Shown here piece by piece: positions 35,175 to 46,900 of a stretch of DNA of 64,000 bases. Under the pieces are notes generated by a model. It was given only the letters and a program-made list of their open reading frames with translations, made no database searches and was not told where the DNA came from. This DNA is from Auanema rhodensis (Eukaryota; Nematoda; Chromadorea; Rhabditida; Rhabditidae), in the NCBI GenBank assembly GCA_964057225.1, contig OZ059899.1, positions 10,478,001 through 10,542,000 of the forward strand, in the 5' to 3' direction. Made by a program: the position numbers and the translations under genes. The stretch's first letter is position 1. Every line of letters starts with the position of its first letter.

Positions 35175-38054
35175 TTATATAAAACTCTCGTTTGATATAA
35201 AAAAAGAAGAGGAATAACGTTTCCAGGATGTCAATGATATCGAATCTAGTGATATTGTACAAAAATGTAATGTCAGCTCCATAGGTTTTCTCTTAATTTC
35301 TCTCATCACAATTGTCTTAGTTTTTTTCTCATAAGAGTTTCTGAAATCTTAGGTGAACAAGGCCGTATATATTTTTTTCTGGAATTCGAAAGCATTTGGG
35401 ATGGAAATTAGAAAGGAAAGAACTAGTTTTTCCTACTTTAAAACAAACAATAAGAAATAAAATAAAAAAGATTGTTAGATATCTAATTTAAACTTATACA
35501 TTTACTTCGATAAAGAGCCTATTAGTTTGAAATTTTATGTCTTACAGTTCTCCAACAGAACAGACTGATCCTGATTTCTCTATGATTACATAAAACTCTC
35601 GTTTGATAAAAAAAAAGAAGAGGAATAACGTTTCCAGGATGTCAATGATATCGAATCTAGTGATATTGTAGAAAAATGTAATGTCAGCTCCATAGGTTTT
35701 CTCTAAATTTCTCTCATCACAATTGTCTTAGTTTTTTTTCTCATAAGAGTTTCTGAAATCTTAGGTGAACAAGGCCGTATATATTTTTTTCTGGAATTCG
35801 AAAACATTTGGGATGGAAATTAGAAAGAAAAGAACTAGTTTTTCCTACTTCAAAACAAACAATAAGAAATAAAATAAAAAAGATTGTTAGATATCCGATT
35901 TAAACTTATACATTTACTTCGATAAAGAGCCTATTAGTTTGAAATTTTATGTCTTACAGTTCTCCAACAGAACAAACTGATCCTGATTTCTCTATGATTA
36001 CATAAAACTCTCGTTTGATATACAAAAAGGAGAGGAATAACGTTTCCAGGATATCAATGATATCGAATCTAGTGATATTGTAGAAAAATGTAATGTCAGC
36101 TTCATAGTTTTTCTCTTAATTTCTCTCATCACAATAGTCTTATTTTTTTTTCATAAGAGTTTCTGAAATCTTAGTTGAACAAGGCCGTATATATTTTTTT
36201 CTGGAATTCGGAAGCATTTGGGATGGATATTAGAAAGAAAAAAACTAGTTTTTCCTATTTTAAAACAAACAAAAAAAAATAAAATGAAAAAGATTGTTAG
36301 ATATCCAATTTAAACTTATACATTTACTTCGATAAAGAGCCTATTAGTTTGAAATTTTATGTCTTACAGTTCTCCAACAGAACAGACTGATCCTGATTTC
36401 TCTATGATTATATAAAACTCTCGTTTGATATAAAAAAAGAAGAGGAATAACGTTTCCAGGATGTCAATGATATCGAATCTAGTGATATTGTAGAAAAATG
36501 TAATGTCAGCTCCATAGGTTTTCTCTTAATTTCTCTCAACACAATTGTCTTAGTTTTTTTCTCATAAGAGTTTCTGAAATCTTAGGTGAACAAGGCCGTA
36601 TATATTTTTTTCTGGAATTCGAAAGCATTTGGGATGGAAATTAGAAAGAAAAGAACTAGTTTTTCCTACTTTAAAACAAACAATAAGAAATAAAATAAAA
36701 AAGATTGTTAGATATCCAATTTAAACTTATACATTTACTTCGATAAAGAGCCTATTAGTTTGAAATTTTATGTCTTACAGTTCTCCAACAGAACAGACTG
36801 ATCCTGATTTCTCTATGATTACATAAAACTCTCGTTTGATATAAAAAAAGAAGAGGAATAACGTTTCCAGGATGTCAATGATATCGAATCTAGTGATATT
36901 GTGAAAAAATGTAATGTCAGCTCCATAGGTTTTCTCTTGATTTCTCTCATCACAATTGTCTTAGTTTTTTTTCTCATAAGAGTTTCTGAAATCTTAGGTG
37001 AACAAGGCCGTATATATTTTTTTCTGGAATTCGAAAGCATTTGGGATGGAAATTAGAAAGAAAAGAACTAGTTTTTCCTACTTTAAAACAAACAATAAGA
37101 AATAAAATAAAAAAGATTGTTAGATATCCAATTTAAACTTATACATTTACTTCGATAAAGAGCCTATTAGTTTCAAATTTTATGTCTTACAGTTCTCCAA
37201 CAGAACAGACTGATCCTGAATTCTCTATGATTATATAAAACTCTCGTTTGATATAAAAAAAGAAGAGGAATAACGTTTCCAGGATGTCAATGATATCGAA
37301 TCTAGTGATATTGTAGAAAAATGTAATGTCAGCTCCATAGGTTTTCTCTTAATTTCTCTCATCACAATTGTCTTAGTTTTTTTTCTCATAAGAGTTTCTG
37401 AAATCTTAGGTGAACAAAGCCGTATATATTTTTTTCTGGAATTCGAAAGCATTTGGGATGGATATTAGAAGGAAAAGAACTAGTTTTTCCTACTTTAAAA
37501 CAAACAATAAGAAATAAAATAAAAAAGATTGTTAGATATCCAATTTAAACTTATACATTTACTTTGATAAAGAGCCTATTAGTTTGAAATTTTATGTCTT
37601 ACAGTTCTCCAACAGAACAGACTGATCCTGATTTCCCTATGATTACATAAAACTCTCGTTTGATATAAAAAAAGAAGAGGAATAACGTTTCCAGGATGTC
37701 AATGATATCGAATCTAGTGATATTGTAAAAAAATGTAATGTCAGCTCCATAGGTTTTCTCTTAATTTCTCTCATCACAATTGTCTTAGTTTTTTTTCTCA
37801 TTAGAGTTTCTGAAATCTTAGGTGAACAAGGCCGTATATATTTTTTTCTGGAATTCGGAAGCATTTGAGATGGACATTAGAAGGAAAAGAACTAGTTTTT
37901 CCTACTTTAAAACAAACAATAAGGAATAAAATAAAAAAGATTGTTAGATATCCAATTTAAACTTATACATTTACTTCGATAAAGAGCCTATTAGTTTGAA
38001 ATTTTATGTCTTACAGTTCTCCAACAGAACAGACTGATCCTGATTTCTCTATGA
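35175..38054 (+). repeat. tRNA-free run of seven short units
   Basis: Units start at 35175, 35586, 35998, 36408, 36819, 37231 and 37643. Markers: 'gtacaaaaatg' (35175), 'gataaaaaaaaag' (35586), type B (35998), 'ctcaacac' (36408), 'gtgaaaaaatg' (36819), 'cctgaattctc' giving an extra EcoRI site and 'gaacaaagccg' (37231), and 'tttccctatg' with 'aattcggaagc' (37643). Most of this series recurs at 43969-46848 and partly at 48495-49880. No gene is seen. Confidence 0.9.
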
Positions 38055-38239
38055 TTACATAAAACTCTCGTTTGATATACAAAAAGGAGAGGAATAACGT
38101 TTCCAGGATGTCAATGATATCGAATCTAGTGATATTGTAGAAAAATGTAATGTCAGCTCCATAGGTTTTCTCTTAATTTCTCTCATCACAATAGTCTTAG
38201 TTTTTTTTCATAAGAGTTTCTGAAATCTTAGTTGAACAA

Positions 38240-38312
38240 GGCCGCGTGGCGCAATGGATAACGCGTCTGCCTACGGAGCAGAAGATTGTAGGTTCGAATC
38301 CTGCCGTGGTCG
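38240..38312 (+). tRNA. tRNA-Arg(ACG), consensus copy
   Basis: Consensus tRNA in long unit 38055-38660, with the T7 tract at 38317-38323. The distal A-run reads 'aaaaaaagtaaaatg', a private change. Confidence 0.95.
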
Positions 38313-38660
38313 TAAATTTTTTTCATTTCACTTGTCATTTACAAAAATCAAATTTATCTTCTTCAACGATTATTTTTGCAATGTGTCATAAAAATTTCAC
38401 AGTTGAACAAAACGTTTTTTAAGAATTTTTTTTGTTGTCAACATATATATTTTCCTGGAATTCGAAAGCATTTGGGATGGAAATTAGAAAGAAAAGAACT
38501 AGTTTTTCCTATTTTAAAACAAACAAAAAAAGTAAAATGAAAAAGATTGTTAGATATCCAATTTAAACTTATACATTTACTTCGATAAAGAGCCTATTAG
38601 TTTGAAATTTTATGTCTTACAGTTCTCCAACAGAACAGACTGATCCTGATTTCTCTATGA

Positions 38661-39483
38661 TTATATAAAACTCTCGTTTGATATAAAAAAAGAAGAGGAA
38701 TAACGTTTCCAGGATGTCAATGATATCGAATCTAGTGATATTGTACAAAAATGTAATGTCAGCTCCATAGGTTTTCTCTTAATTTCTCTCATCACAATTG
38801 TATTAGTTTTTTTCTCATAAGAGTTTCTGAAATCTTAGGTGAACAAGGCCGTATATATTTTTTTCTGGAATTCGAAAGCATTTGGGATGGAAATTAGAAA
38901 GGAAAGAACTAGTTTTTCCTACTTTAAAACAAACAATAAGAAATAAAATAAAAAAGATTGTTAGATATCCAATTTAAACTTATACATTTACTTCGATAAA
39001 GAGCCTATTAGTTTCAAATTTTATGTCTTACAGTTCTCCAACAGAACAGACTGATCCTGAATTCTCTATGATTATATAAAACTCTCGTTTGATATAAAAA
39101 AAGAAGAGGAATAACGTTTCCAGGATGTCAATGATATCGAATCTAGTGATATTGTAGAAAAATGTAATGTCAGCTCCATAGGTTTTCTCTTAATTTCTCT
39201 CATCACAATTGTCTTAGTTTTTTTTCTCATAAGAGTTTCTGAAATCTTAGGTGAACAAAGCCGTATATATTTTTTTCTGGAATTCGAAAGCATTTGGGAT
39301 GGATATTAGAAGGAAAAGAACTAGTTTTTCCTACTTTAAAACAAACAATAAGAAATAAAATAAAAAAGATTGTTAGATATCCAATTTAAACTTATACATT
39401 TACTTTGATAAAGAGCCTATTAGTTTGAAATTTTATGTCTTACAGTTCTCCAACAGAACAGACTGATCCTGATTTCCCTATGA
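38661..39483 (+). repeat. Two short units between tRNA copies 19 and 20
   Basis: Units start at 38661 ('gtacaaaaatg', 'attgtattag') and 39072 (extra EcoRI site, 'gaacaaagccg', a duplicate of 37231 at offset 1841 bp). No gene is seen. Confidence 0.9.
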
Positions 39484-39668
39484 TTACATAAAACTCTCGT
39501 TTGATATAAAAAAAGAAGAGGAATAACGTTTCCAGGATGTCAATGATATCGAATCTAGTGATATTGTAAAAAAATGTAATGTCAGCTCCATAGGTTTTCT
39601 CTAAATTTCTCTCATCACAATAGTCTTATTTTTTTTTCATAAGAGTTTCTGAAATCTTAGTTGAACAA

Positions 39669-39741
39669 GGCCGCGTGGCGCAATGGATAACGCGTCTGCC
39701 TACGGAGCAGAAGATTGTAGGTTCGAATCCTGCCGTGGTCG
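39669..39741 (+). tRNA. tRNA-Arg(ACG), consensus copy
   Basis: Consensus tRNA with the 'catttaatttg' tail and 'aaattaaaaag', matching the copy at 29670 ten kb away. Its unit (39484-40090) starts like short unit 37643 ('tttccctatg', 'gtaaaaaaatg') and turns into a type B long unit at about 39600, so it is a recombinant. The T7 tract is at 39746-39752. Confidence 0.95.
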
Positions 39742-40090
39742 TAAATTTTTTTCATTTAATTTGTCATTTACAAAAATCAAATTTATCTTCTTCAACGATT
39801 ATTTTTGCAATGTGTCATAAAAATTTCACAGTTGAACAAAACGTTTTTTAAGAATTTTTTTTGTTGTCAACATATATATTTTCCTGGAATTCGAAAGCAT
39901 TTGGGATGGAAATTAAAAAGAAAAGAACTAGTTTTTCCTATTTTAAAACAAACAAAAAAAAATAAAATGAAAAAGATTGTTAGATATCCAATTTAAACTT
40001 ATACATTTACTTCGATAAAGAGCCTATTAGTTTGAAATTTTATGTCTTACAGTTCTCCAACAGAACAGACTGATCCTGATTTCTCTATGA

Positions 40091-40914
40091 TTACATAAAA
40101 CTCTCGTTTGATATAAAAAAAGAAGAGGAATAACGTTTCCAGGATGTCAATGATATCGAATCTAGTGATATTGTAAAAAAATGTAATGTCAGCTCCATAG
40201 GTTTTCTCTTAATTTCTCTCATCACAATTGTCTTAGTTTTTTTTCTCATAAGAGTTTCTGAAATCTTAGGTGAACAAGGCCGTATATATTTTTTTCTGGA
40301 ATTCGAAAGCATTTGGGATGGAAATTAGAAAGAAAAGAACTAGTTTTTCCTACTTCAAAACAAACAATAAGAAATAAAATAAAAAAGATTGTTAGATATC
40401 CAATTTAAACTTATACATTTACTCCGATAAAGAGCCTATTAGTTTGAAATTTTATGTCTTACAGTTCTCCAACAGAACAGACTGATCCTGATTTCTCTAT
40501 GATTACATAAAACTCTCGTTTGATATAAAAAAAGAAGAGGAATAACGTTTCCAGGATGTCAATGATATCGAATCTAGTGATATTGTAGAAAAATGTAATG
40601 TCAGCTCCATAGGTTTTCTCTTAATTTCTCTCATCACAATTGTCTTAGTTTTTTTTCTCATTAGAGTTTCTGAAATCTTAGGTGAACAAGGCCGTATATA
40701 TTTTTTTCTGGAATTCGGAAGCATTTGAGATGGACATTAGAAGGAAAAGAACTAGTTTTTCCTACTTTAAAACAAACAATAAGGAATAAAATAAAAAAGA
40801 TTGTTAGATATCCAATTTAAACTTATACATTTACTTCGATAAAGAGCCTATTAGTTTGAAATTTTATGTCTTACAGTTCTCCAACAGAACAGACTGATCC
40901 TGATTTCTCTATGA
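40091..40914 (+). repeat. Two short units between tRNA copies 20 and 21
   Basis: Units start at 40091 and 40503. The second shares 'aattcggaagcatttgagatgg' type changes with units 37643 and 42950. No gene is seen. Confidence 0.9.
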
Positions 40915-41099
40915 TTACATAAAACTCTCGTTTGATATACAAAAAGGAGAGGAATAACGTTTCCAGGATGTCAATGATATCGAATCTAGTGATATTGTAG
41001 AAAAATGTAATGTCAGCTCCATAGGTTTTCTCTTAATTTCTCTCATCACAATAGTCTTAGTTTTTTTTCATAAGAGTTTCTGAAATCTTAGTTGAACAA

Positions 41100-41172
41100 G
41101 GCCGCGTGGCGCAATGAATAACGCGTCTGCCTACGGAGCAGAAGATTGTAGGTTCGAATCCTGCCGTGGTCG
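41100..41172 (+). tRNA. tRNA-Arg(ACG), variant with G19 to A
   Basis: The second G of the D-loop GG pair is A (41117). G19 normally pairs with C56 to hold the D and T loops together, and this base is also the last G of the A box. The copy may therefore be poorly transcribed or folded. The rest is consensus. It lies in long unit 40915-41520, with the T7 tract at 41177-41183. Confidence 0.8.
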
Positions 41173-41520
41173 TAAATTTTTTTCATTTCACTTGTCATTT
41201 ACAAAAATCAAATTTATCTTCTTCAACGATTATTTTTGCAATGTGTCATAAAAATTTCACAGTTGAACAAAACGTTTTTTAAGAATTTTTTTTGTTGTCA
41301 ACATATATATTTTCCTGGAATTCGAAAGCATTTGGGATGGAAATTAGAAAGAAAAGAACTAGTTTTTCCTATTTTAAAACAAACAAAAAAAATAAAATGA
41401 AAAAGATTGTTAGATATCCAATTTAAACTTATACATTTACTTCGATAAAGAGCCTATTAGTTTGAAATTTTATGTCTTACAGTTCTCCAACAGAACAGAC
41501 TGATCCTGATTTCTCTATGA

Positions 41521-41931
41521 TTATATAAAACTCTCGTTTGATATAAAAAAAGAAGAGGAATAACGTTTCCAGGATGTCAATGATATCGAATCTAGTGATA
41601 TTGTACAAAAATGTAATGTCAGCTCCATAGGTTTTCTCTTAATTTCTCTCATCACAATTGTATTAGTTTTTTTCTCATAAGAGTTTCTGAAATCTTAGGT
41701 GAACAAGGCCGTATATATTTTTTTCTGGAATTCGAAAGCATTTGGGATGGAAATTAGAAAGGAAAGAACTAGTTTTTCCTACTTTAAAACAAACAATAAG
41801 AAATAAAATAAAAAAGATTGTTAGATATCTAATTTAAACTTATACATTTACTTCGATAAAGAGCCTATTAGTTTGAAATTTTATGTCTTACAGTTCTCCA
41901 ACAGAACAGACTGATCCTGATTTCTCTATGA
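41521..41931 (+). repeat. Single short unit between tRNA copies 21 and 22
   Basis: It carries 'gtacaaaaatg' and 'attgtattag', as at 38661 and 42539. No gene is seen. Confidence 0.9.
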
Positions 41932-42116
41932 TTACATAAAACTCTCGTTTGATATACAAAAAGGAGAGGAATAACGTTTCCAGGATGTCAATGATATCGA
42001 ATCTAGTGATATTGTAGAAAAATGTAATGTCAGCTCCATAGGTTTTCTCTTAATTTCTCTCATCACAATAGTCTTAGTTTTTTTTCATAAGAGTTTCTGA
42101 AATCTTAGTTGAACAA

Positions 42117-42189
42117 GGCCGCGTGGCGCAATGGATAACGCGTCTGCCTACGGAGCAGAAGATTGTAGGTTCGAATCCTGCCGTGGTCG
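42117..42189 (+). tRNA. tRNA-Arg(ACG), consensus copy
   Basis: Consensus tRNA in long unit 41932-42538, a near copy of unit 40915 without the G19 change. The T7 tract is at 42194-42200. Confidence 0.95.
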
Positions 42190-42538
42190 TAAATTTTTTT
42201 CATTTCACTTGTCATTTACAAAAATCAAATTTATCTTCTTCAACGATTATTTTTGCAATGTGTCATAAAAATTTCACAGTTGAACAAAACGTTTTTTAAG
42301 AATTTTTTTTGTTGTCAACATATATATTTTCCTGGAATTCGAAAGCATTTGGGATGGAAATTAGAAAGAAAAGAACTAGTTTTTCCTATTTTAAAACAAA
42401 CAAAAAAAAATAAAATGAAAAAGATTGTTAGATATCCAATTTAAACTTATACATTTACTTCGATAAAGAGCCTATTAGTTTGAAATTTTATGTCTTACAG
42501 TTCTCCAACAGAACAGACTGATCCTGATTTCTCTATGA

Positions 42539-43361
42539 TTATATAAAACTCTCGTTTGATATAAAAAAAGAAGAGGAATAACGTTTCCAGGATGTCAATG
42601 ATATCGAATCTAGTGATATTGTACAAAAATGTAATGTCAGCTCCATAGGTTTTCTCTTAATTTCTCTCATCACAATTGTATTAGTTTTTTTCTCATAAGA
42701 GTTTCTGAAATCTTAGGTGAACAAGGCCGTATATATTTTTTTCTGGAATTCGAAAGCATTTGGGATGGAAATTAGAAAGGAAAGAACTAGTTTTTCCTAC
42801 TTTAAAACAAACAATAAGAAATAAAATAAAAAAGATTGTTAGATATCTAATTTAAACTTATACATTTACTTCGATAAAGAGCCTATTAGTTTGAAATTTT
42901 ATGTCTTACAGTTCTCCAACAGAACAGACTGATCCTGATTTCTCTATGATTACATAAAACTCTCGTTTGATATAAAAAAAGAAGAGGAATAACGTTTCCA
43001 GGATGTCAATGATATCGAATCTAGTGATATTGTAGAAAAATGTAATGTCAGCTCCATAGGTTTTCTCTTAATTTCTCTCATCACAATTGTCTTAGTTTTT
43101 TTTCTCATTAGAGTTTCTGAAATCTTAGGTGAACAAGGCCGTATATATTTTTTTCTGGAATTCGGAAGCATTTGAGATGGACATTAGAAGGAAAAGAACT
43201 AGTTTTTCCTACTTTAAAACAAACAATAAGGAATAAAATAAAAAAGATTGTTAGATATCCAATTTAAACTTATACATTTACTTCGATAAAGAGCCTATTA
43301 GTTTGAAATTTTATGTCTTACAGTTCTCCAACAGAACAGACTGATCCTGATTTCTCTATGA
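42539..43361 (+). repeat. Two short units between tRNA copies 22 and 23
   Basis: Units start at 42539 and 42950; the second duplicates 40503 at offset 2447 bp. No gene is seen. Confidence 0.9.
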
Positions 43362-43546
43362 TTACATAAAACTCTCGTTTGATATACAAAAAGGAGAGGA
43401 ATAACGTTTCCAGGATGTCAATGATATCGAATCTAGTGATATTGTAGAAAAATGTAATGTCAGCTCCATAGGTTTTCTCTTAATTTCTCTCATCACAATA
43501 GTCTTAGTTTTTTTTCATAAGAGTTTCTGAAATCTTAGTTGAACAA

Positions 43547-43619
43547 GGCCGCGTGGCGCAATGGATAACGCGTCTGCCTACGGAGCAGAAGATTGTAGGT
43601 TCGAATCCTGCCGTGGTCG
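43547..43619 (+). tRNA. tRNA-Arg(ACG), consensus copy
   Basis: Consensus tRNA in long unit 43362-43968, with the T7 tract at 43624-43630. It is the last tRNA before a 7.2-kb gap. Confidence 0.95.
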
Positions 43620-43968
43620 TAAATTTTTTTCATTTCACTTGTCATTTACAAAAATCAAATTTATCTTCTTCAACGATTATTTTTGCAATGTGTCATAAAA
43701 ATTTCACAGTTGAACAAAACGTTTTTTAAGAATTTTTTTTGTTGTCAACATATATATTTTCCTGGAATTCGAAAGCATTTGGGATGGAAATTAGAAAGAA
43801 AAGAACTAGTTTTTCCTATTTTAAAACAAACAAAAAAAAATAAAATGAAAAAGATTGTTAGATATCCAATTTAAACTTATACATTTACTTCGATAAAGAG
43901 CCTATTAGTTTGAAATTTTATGTCTTACAGTTCTCCAACAGAACAGACTGATCCTGATTTCTCTATGA

Positions 43969-46900
43969 TTATATAAAACTCTCGTTTGATATAAAAAAAG
44001 AAGAGGAATAACGTTTCCAGGATGTCAATGATATCGAATCTAGTGATATTGTACAAAAATGTAATGTCAGCTCCATAGGTTTTCTCTTAATTTCTCTCAT
44101 CACAATTGTCTTAGTTTTTTTCTCATAAGAGTTTCTGAAATCTTAGGTGAACAAGGCCGTATATATTTTTTTCTGGAATTCGAAAGCATTTGGGATGGAA
44201 ATTAGAAAGGAAAGAACTAGTTTTTCCTACTTTAAAACAAACAATAAGAAATAAAATAAAAAAGATTGTTAGATATCTAATTTAAACTTATACATTTACT
44301 TCGATAAAGAGCCTATTAGTTTGAAATTTTATGTCTTACAGTTCTCCAACAGAACAGACTGATCCTGATTTCTCTATGATTACATAAAACTCTCGTTTGA
44401 TAAAAAAAAAGAAGAGGAATAACGTTTCCAGGATGTCAATGATATCGAATCTAGTGATATTGTAGAAAAATGTAATGTCAGCTCCATAGGTTTTCTCTTA
44501 ATTTCTCTCATCACAATTGTCTTAGTTTTTTTTCTCATAAGAGTTTCTGAAATCTTAGGTGAACAAGGCCGTATATATTTTTTTCTGGAATTCGAAAACA
44601 TTTGGGATGGAAATTAGAAAGAAAAGAACTAGTTTTTCCTACTTCAAAACAAACAATAAGAAATAAAATAAAAAAGATTGTTAGATATCCGATTTAAACT
44701 TATACATTTACTTCGATAAAGAGCCTATTAGTTTGAAATTTTATGTCTTACAGTTCTCCAACAGAACAAACTGATCCTGATTTCTCTATGATTACATAAA
44801 ACTCTCGTTTGATATACAAAAAGGAGAGGAATAACGTTTCCAGGATATCAATGATATCGAATCTAGTGATATTGTAGAAAAATGTAATGTCAGCTTCATA
44901 GTTTTTCTCTTAATTTCTCTCATCACAATAGTCTTATTTTTTTTTCATAAGAGTTTCTGAAATCTTAGTTGAACAAGGCCGTATATATTTTTTTCTGGAA
45001 TTCGAAAGCATTTGGGATGGATATTAGAAGGAAAAGAACTAGTTTTTCCTACTTTAAAACAAACAATAAGAAATAAAATAAAAAAGATTGTTAGATATCC
45101 AATTTAAACTTATACATTTACTTCGATAAAGAGCCTATTAGTTTGAAATTTTATGTCTTACAGTTCTCCAACAGAACAGACTGATCCTGATTTCTCTATG
45201 ATTATATAAAACTCTCGTTTGATATAAAAAAAGAAGAGGAATAACGTTTCCAGGATGTCAATGATATCGAATCTAGTGATATTGTAGAAAAATGTAATGT
45301 CAGCTCCATAGGTTTTCTCTTAATTTCTCTCATCACAATTGTCTTAGTTTTTTTTCTCATAAGAGTTTCTGAAATCTTAGGTGAACAAGGCCGTATATAT
45401 TTTTTTCTGGAATTCGAAAGCATTTGGGATGGAAATTAGAAAGAAAAAAACTAGTTTTTCCTATTTTAAAACAAACAAAAAAAAATAAAATGAAAAAGAT
45501 TGTTAGATATCCAATTTAAACTTATACATTTACTTCGATAAAGAGCCTATTAGTTTGAAATTTTATGTCTTACAGTTCTCCAACAGAACAGACTGATCCT
45601 GATTTCTCTATGATTATATAAAACTCTCGTTTGATATAAAAAAAGAAGAGGAATAACGTTTCCAGGATGTCAATGATATCGAATCTAGTGATATTGTAGA
45701 AAAATGTAATGTCAGCTCCATAGGTTTTCTCTTAATTTCTCTCAACACAATTGTCTTAGTTTTTTTCTCATAAGAGTTTCTGAAATCTTAGGTGAACAAG
45801 GCCGTATATATTTTTTTCTGGAATTCGAAAGCATTTGGGATGGAAATTAGAAAGAAAAGAACTAGTTTTTCCTACTTTAAAACAAACAATAAGAAATAAA
45901 ATAAAAAAGATTGTTAGATATCCAATTTAAACTTATACATTTACTTCGATAAAGAGCCTATTAGTTTGAAATTTTATGTCTTACAGTTCTCCAACAGAAC
46001 AGACTGATCCTGATTTCTCTATGATTACATAAAACTCTCGTTTGATATAAAAAAAGAAGAGGAATAACGTTTCCAGGATGTCAATGATATCGAATCTAGT
46101 GATATTGTGAAAAAATGTAATGTCAGCTCCATAGGTTTTCTCTTGATTTCTCTCATCACAATTGTCTTAGTTTTTTTTCTCATAAGAGTTTCTGAAATCT
46201 TAGGTGAACAAGGCCGTATATATTTTTTTCTGGAATTCGAAAGCATTTGGGATGGAAATTAGAAAGAAAAGAACTAGTTTTTCCTACTTTAAAACAAACA
46301 ATAAGAAATAAAATAAAAAAGATTGTTAGATATCCAATTTAAACTTATACATTTACTTCGATAAAGAGCCTATTAGTTTCAAATTTTATGTCTTACAGTT
46401 CTCCAACAGAACAGACTGATCCTGAATTCTCTATGATTATATAAAACTCTCGTTTGATATAAAAAAAGAAGAGGAATAACGTTTCCAGGATGTCAATGAT
46501 ATCGAATCTAGTGATATTGTAGAAAAATGTAATGTCAGCTCCATAGGTTTTCTCTTAATTTCTCTCATCACAATTGTCTTAGTTTTTTTTCTCATAAGAG
46601 TTTCTGAAATCTTAGGTGAACAAGGCCGTATATATTTTTTTCTGGAATTCGAAAGCATTTGGGATGGAAATTAGAAAGAAAAGAACTAGTTTTTCCTATT
46701 TTAAAACAAACAAAAAAAAATAAAATGAAAAAGATTGTTAGATATCCAATTTAAACTTATACATTTACTTCGATAAAGAGCCTATTAGTTTGAAATTTTA
46801 TGTCTTACAGTTCTCCAACAGAACAGACTGATCCTGATTTCTCTATGATTACATAAAACTCTCGTTTGATATAAAAAAAGAAGAGGAATAACGTTTCCAG

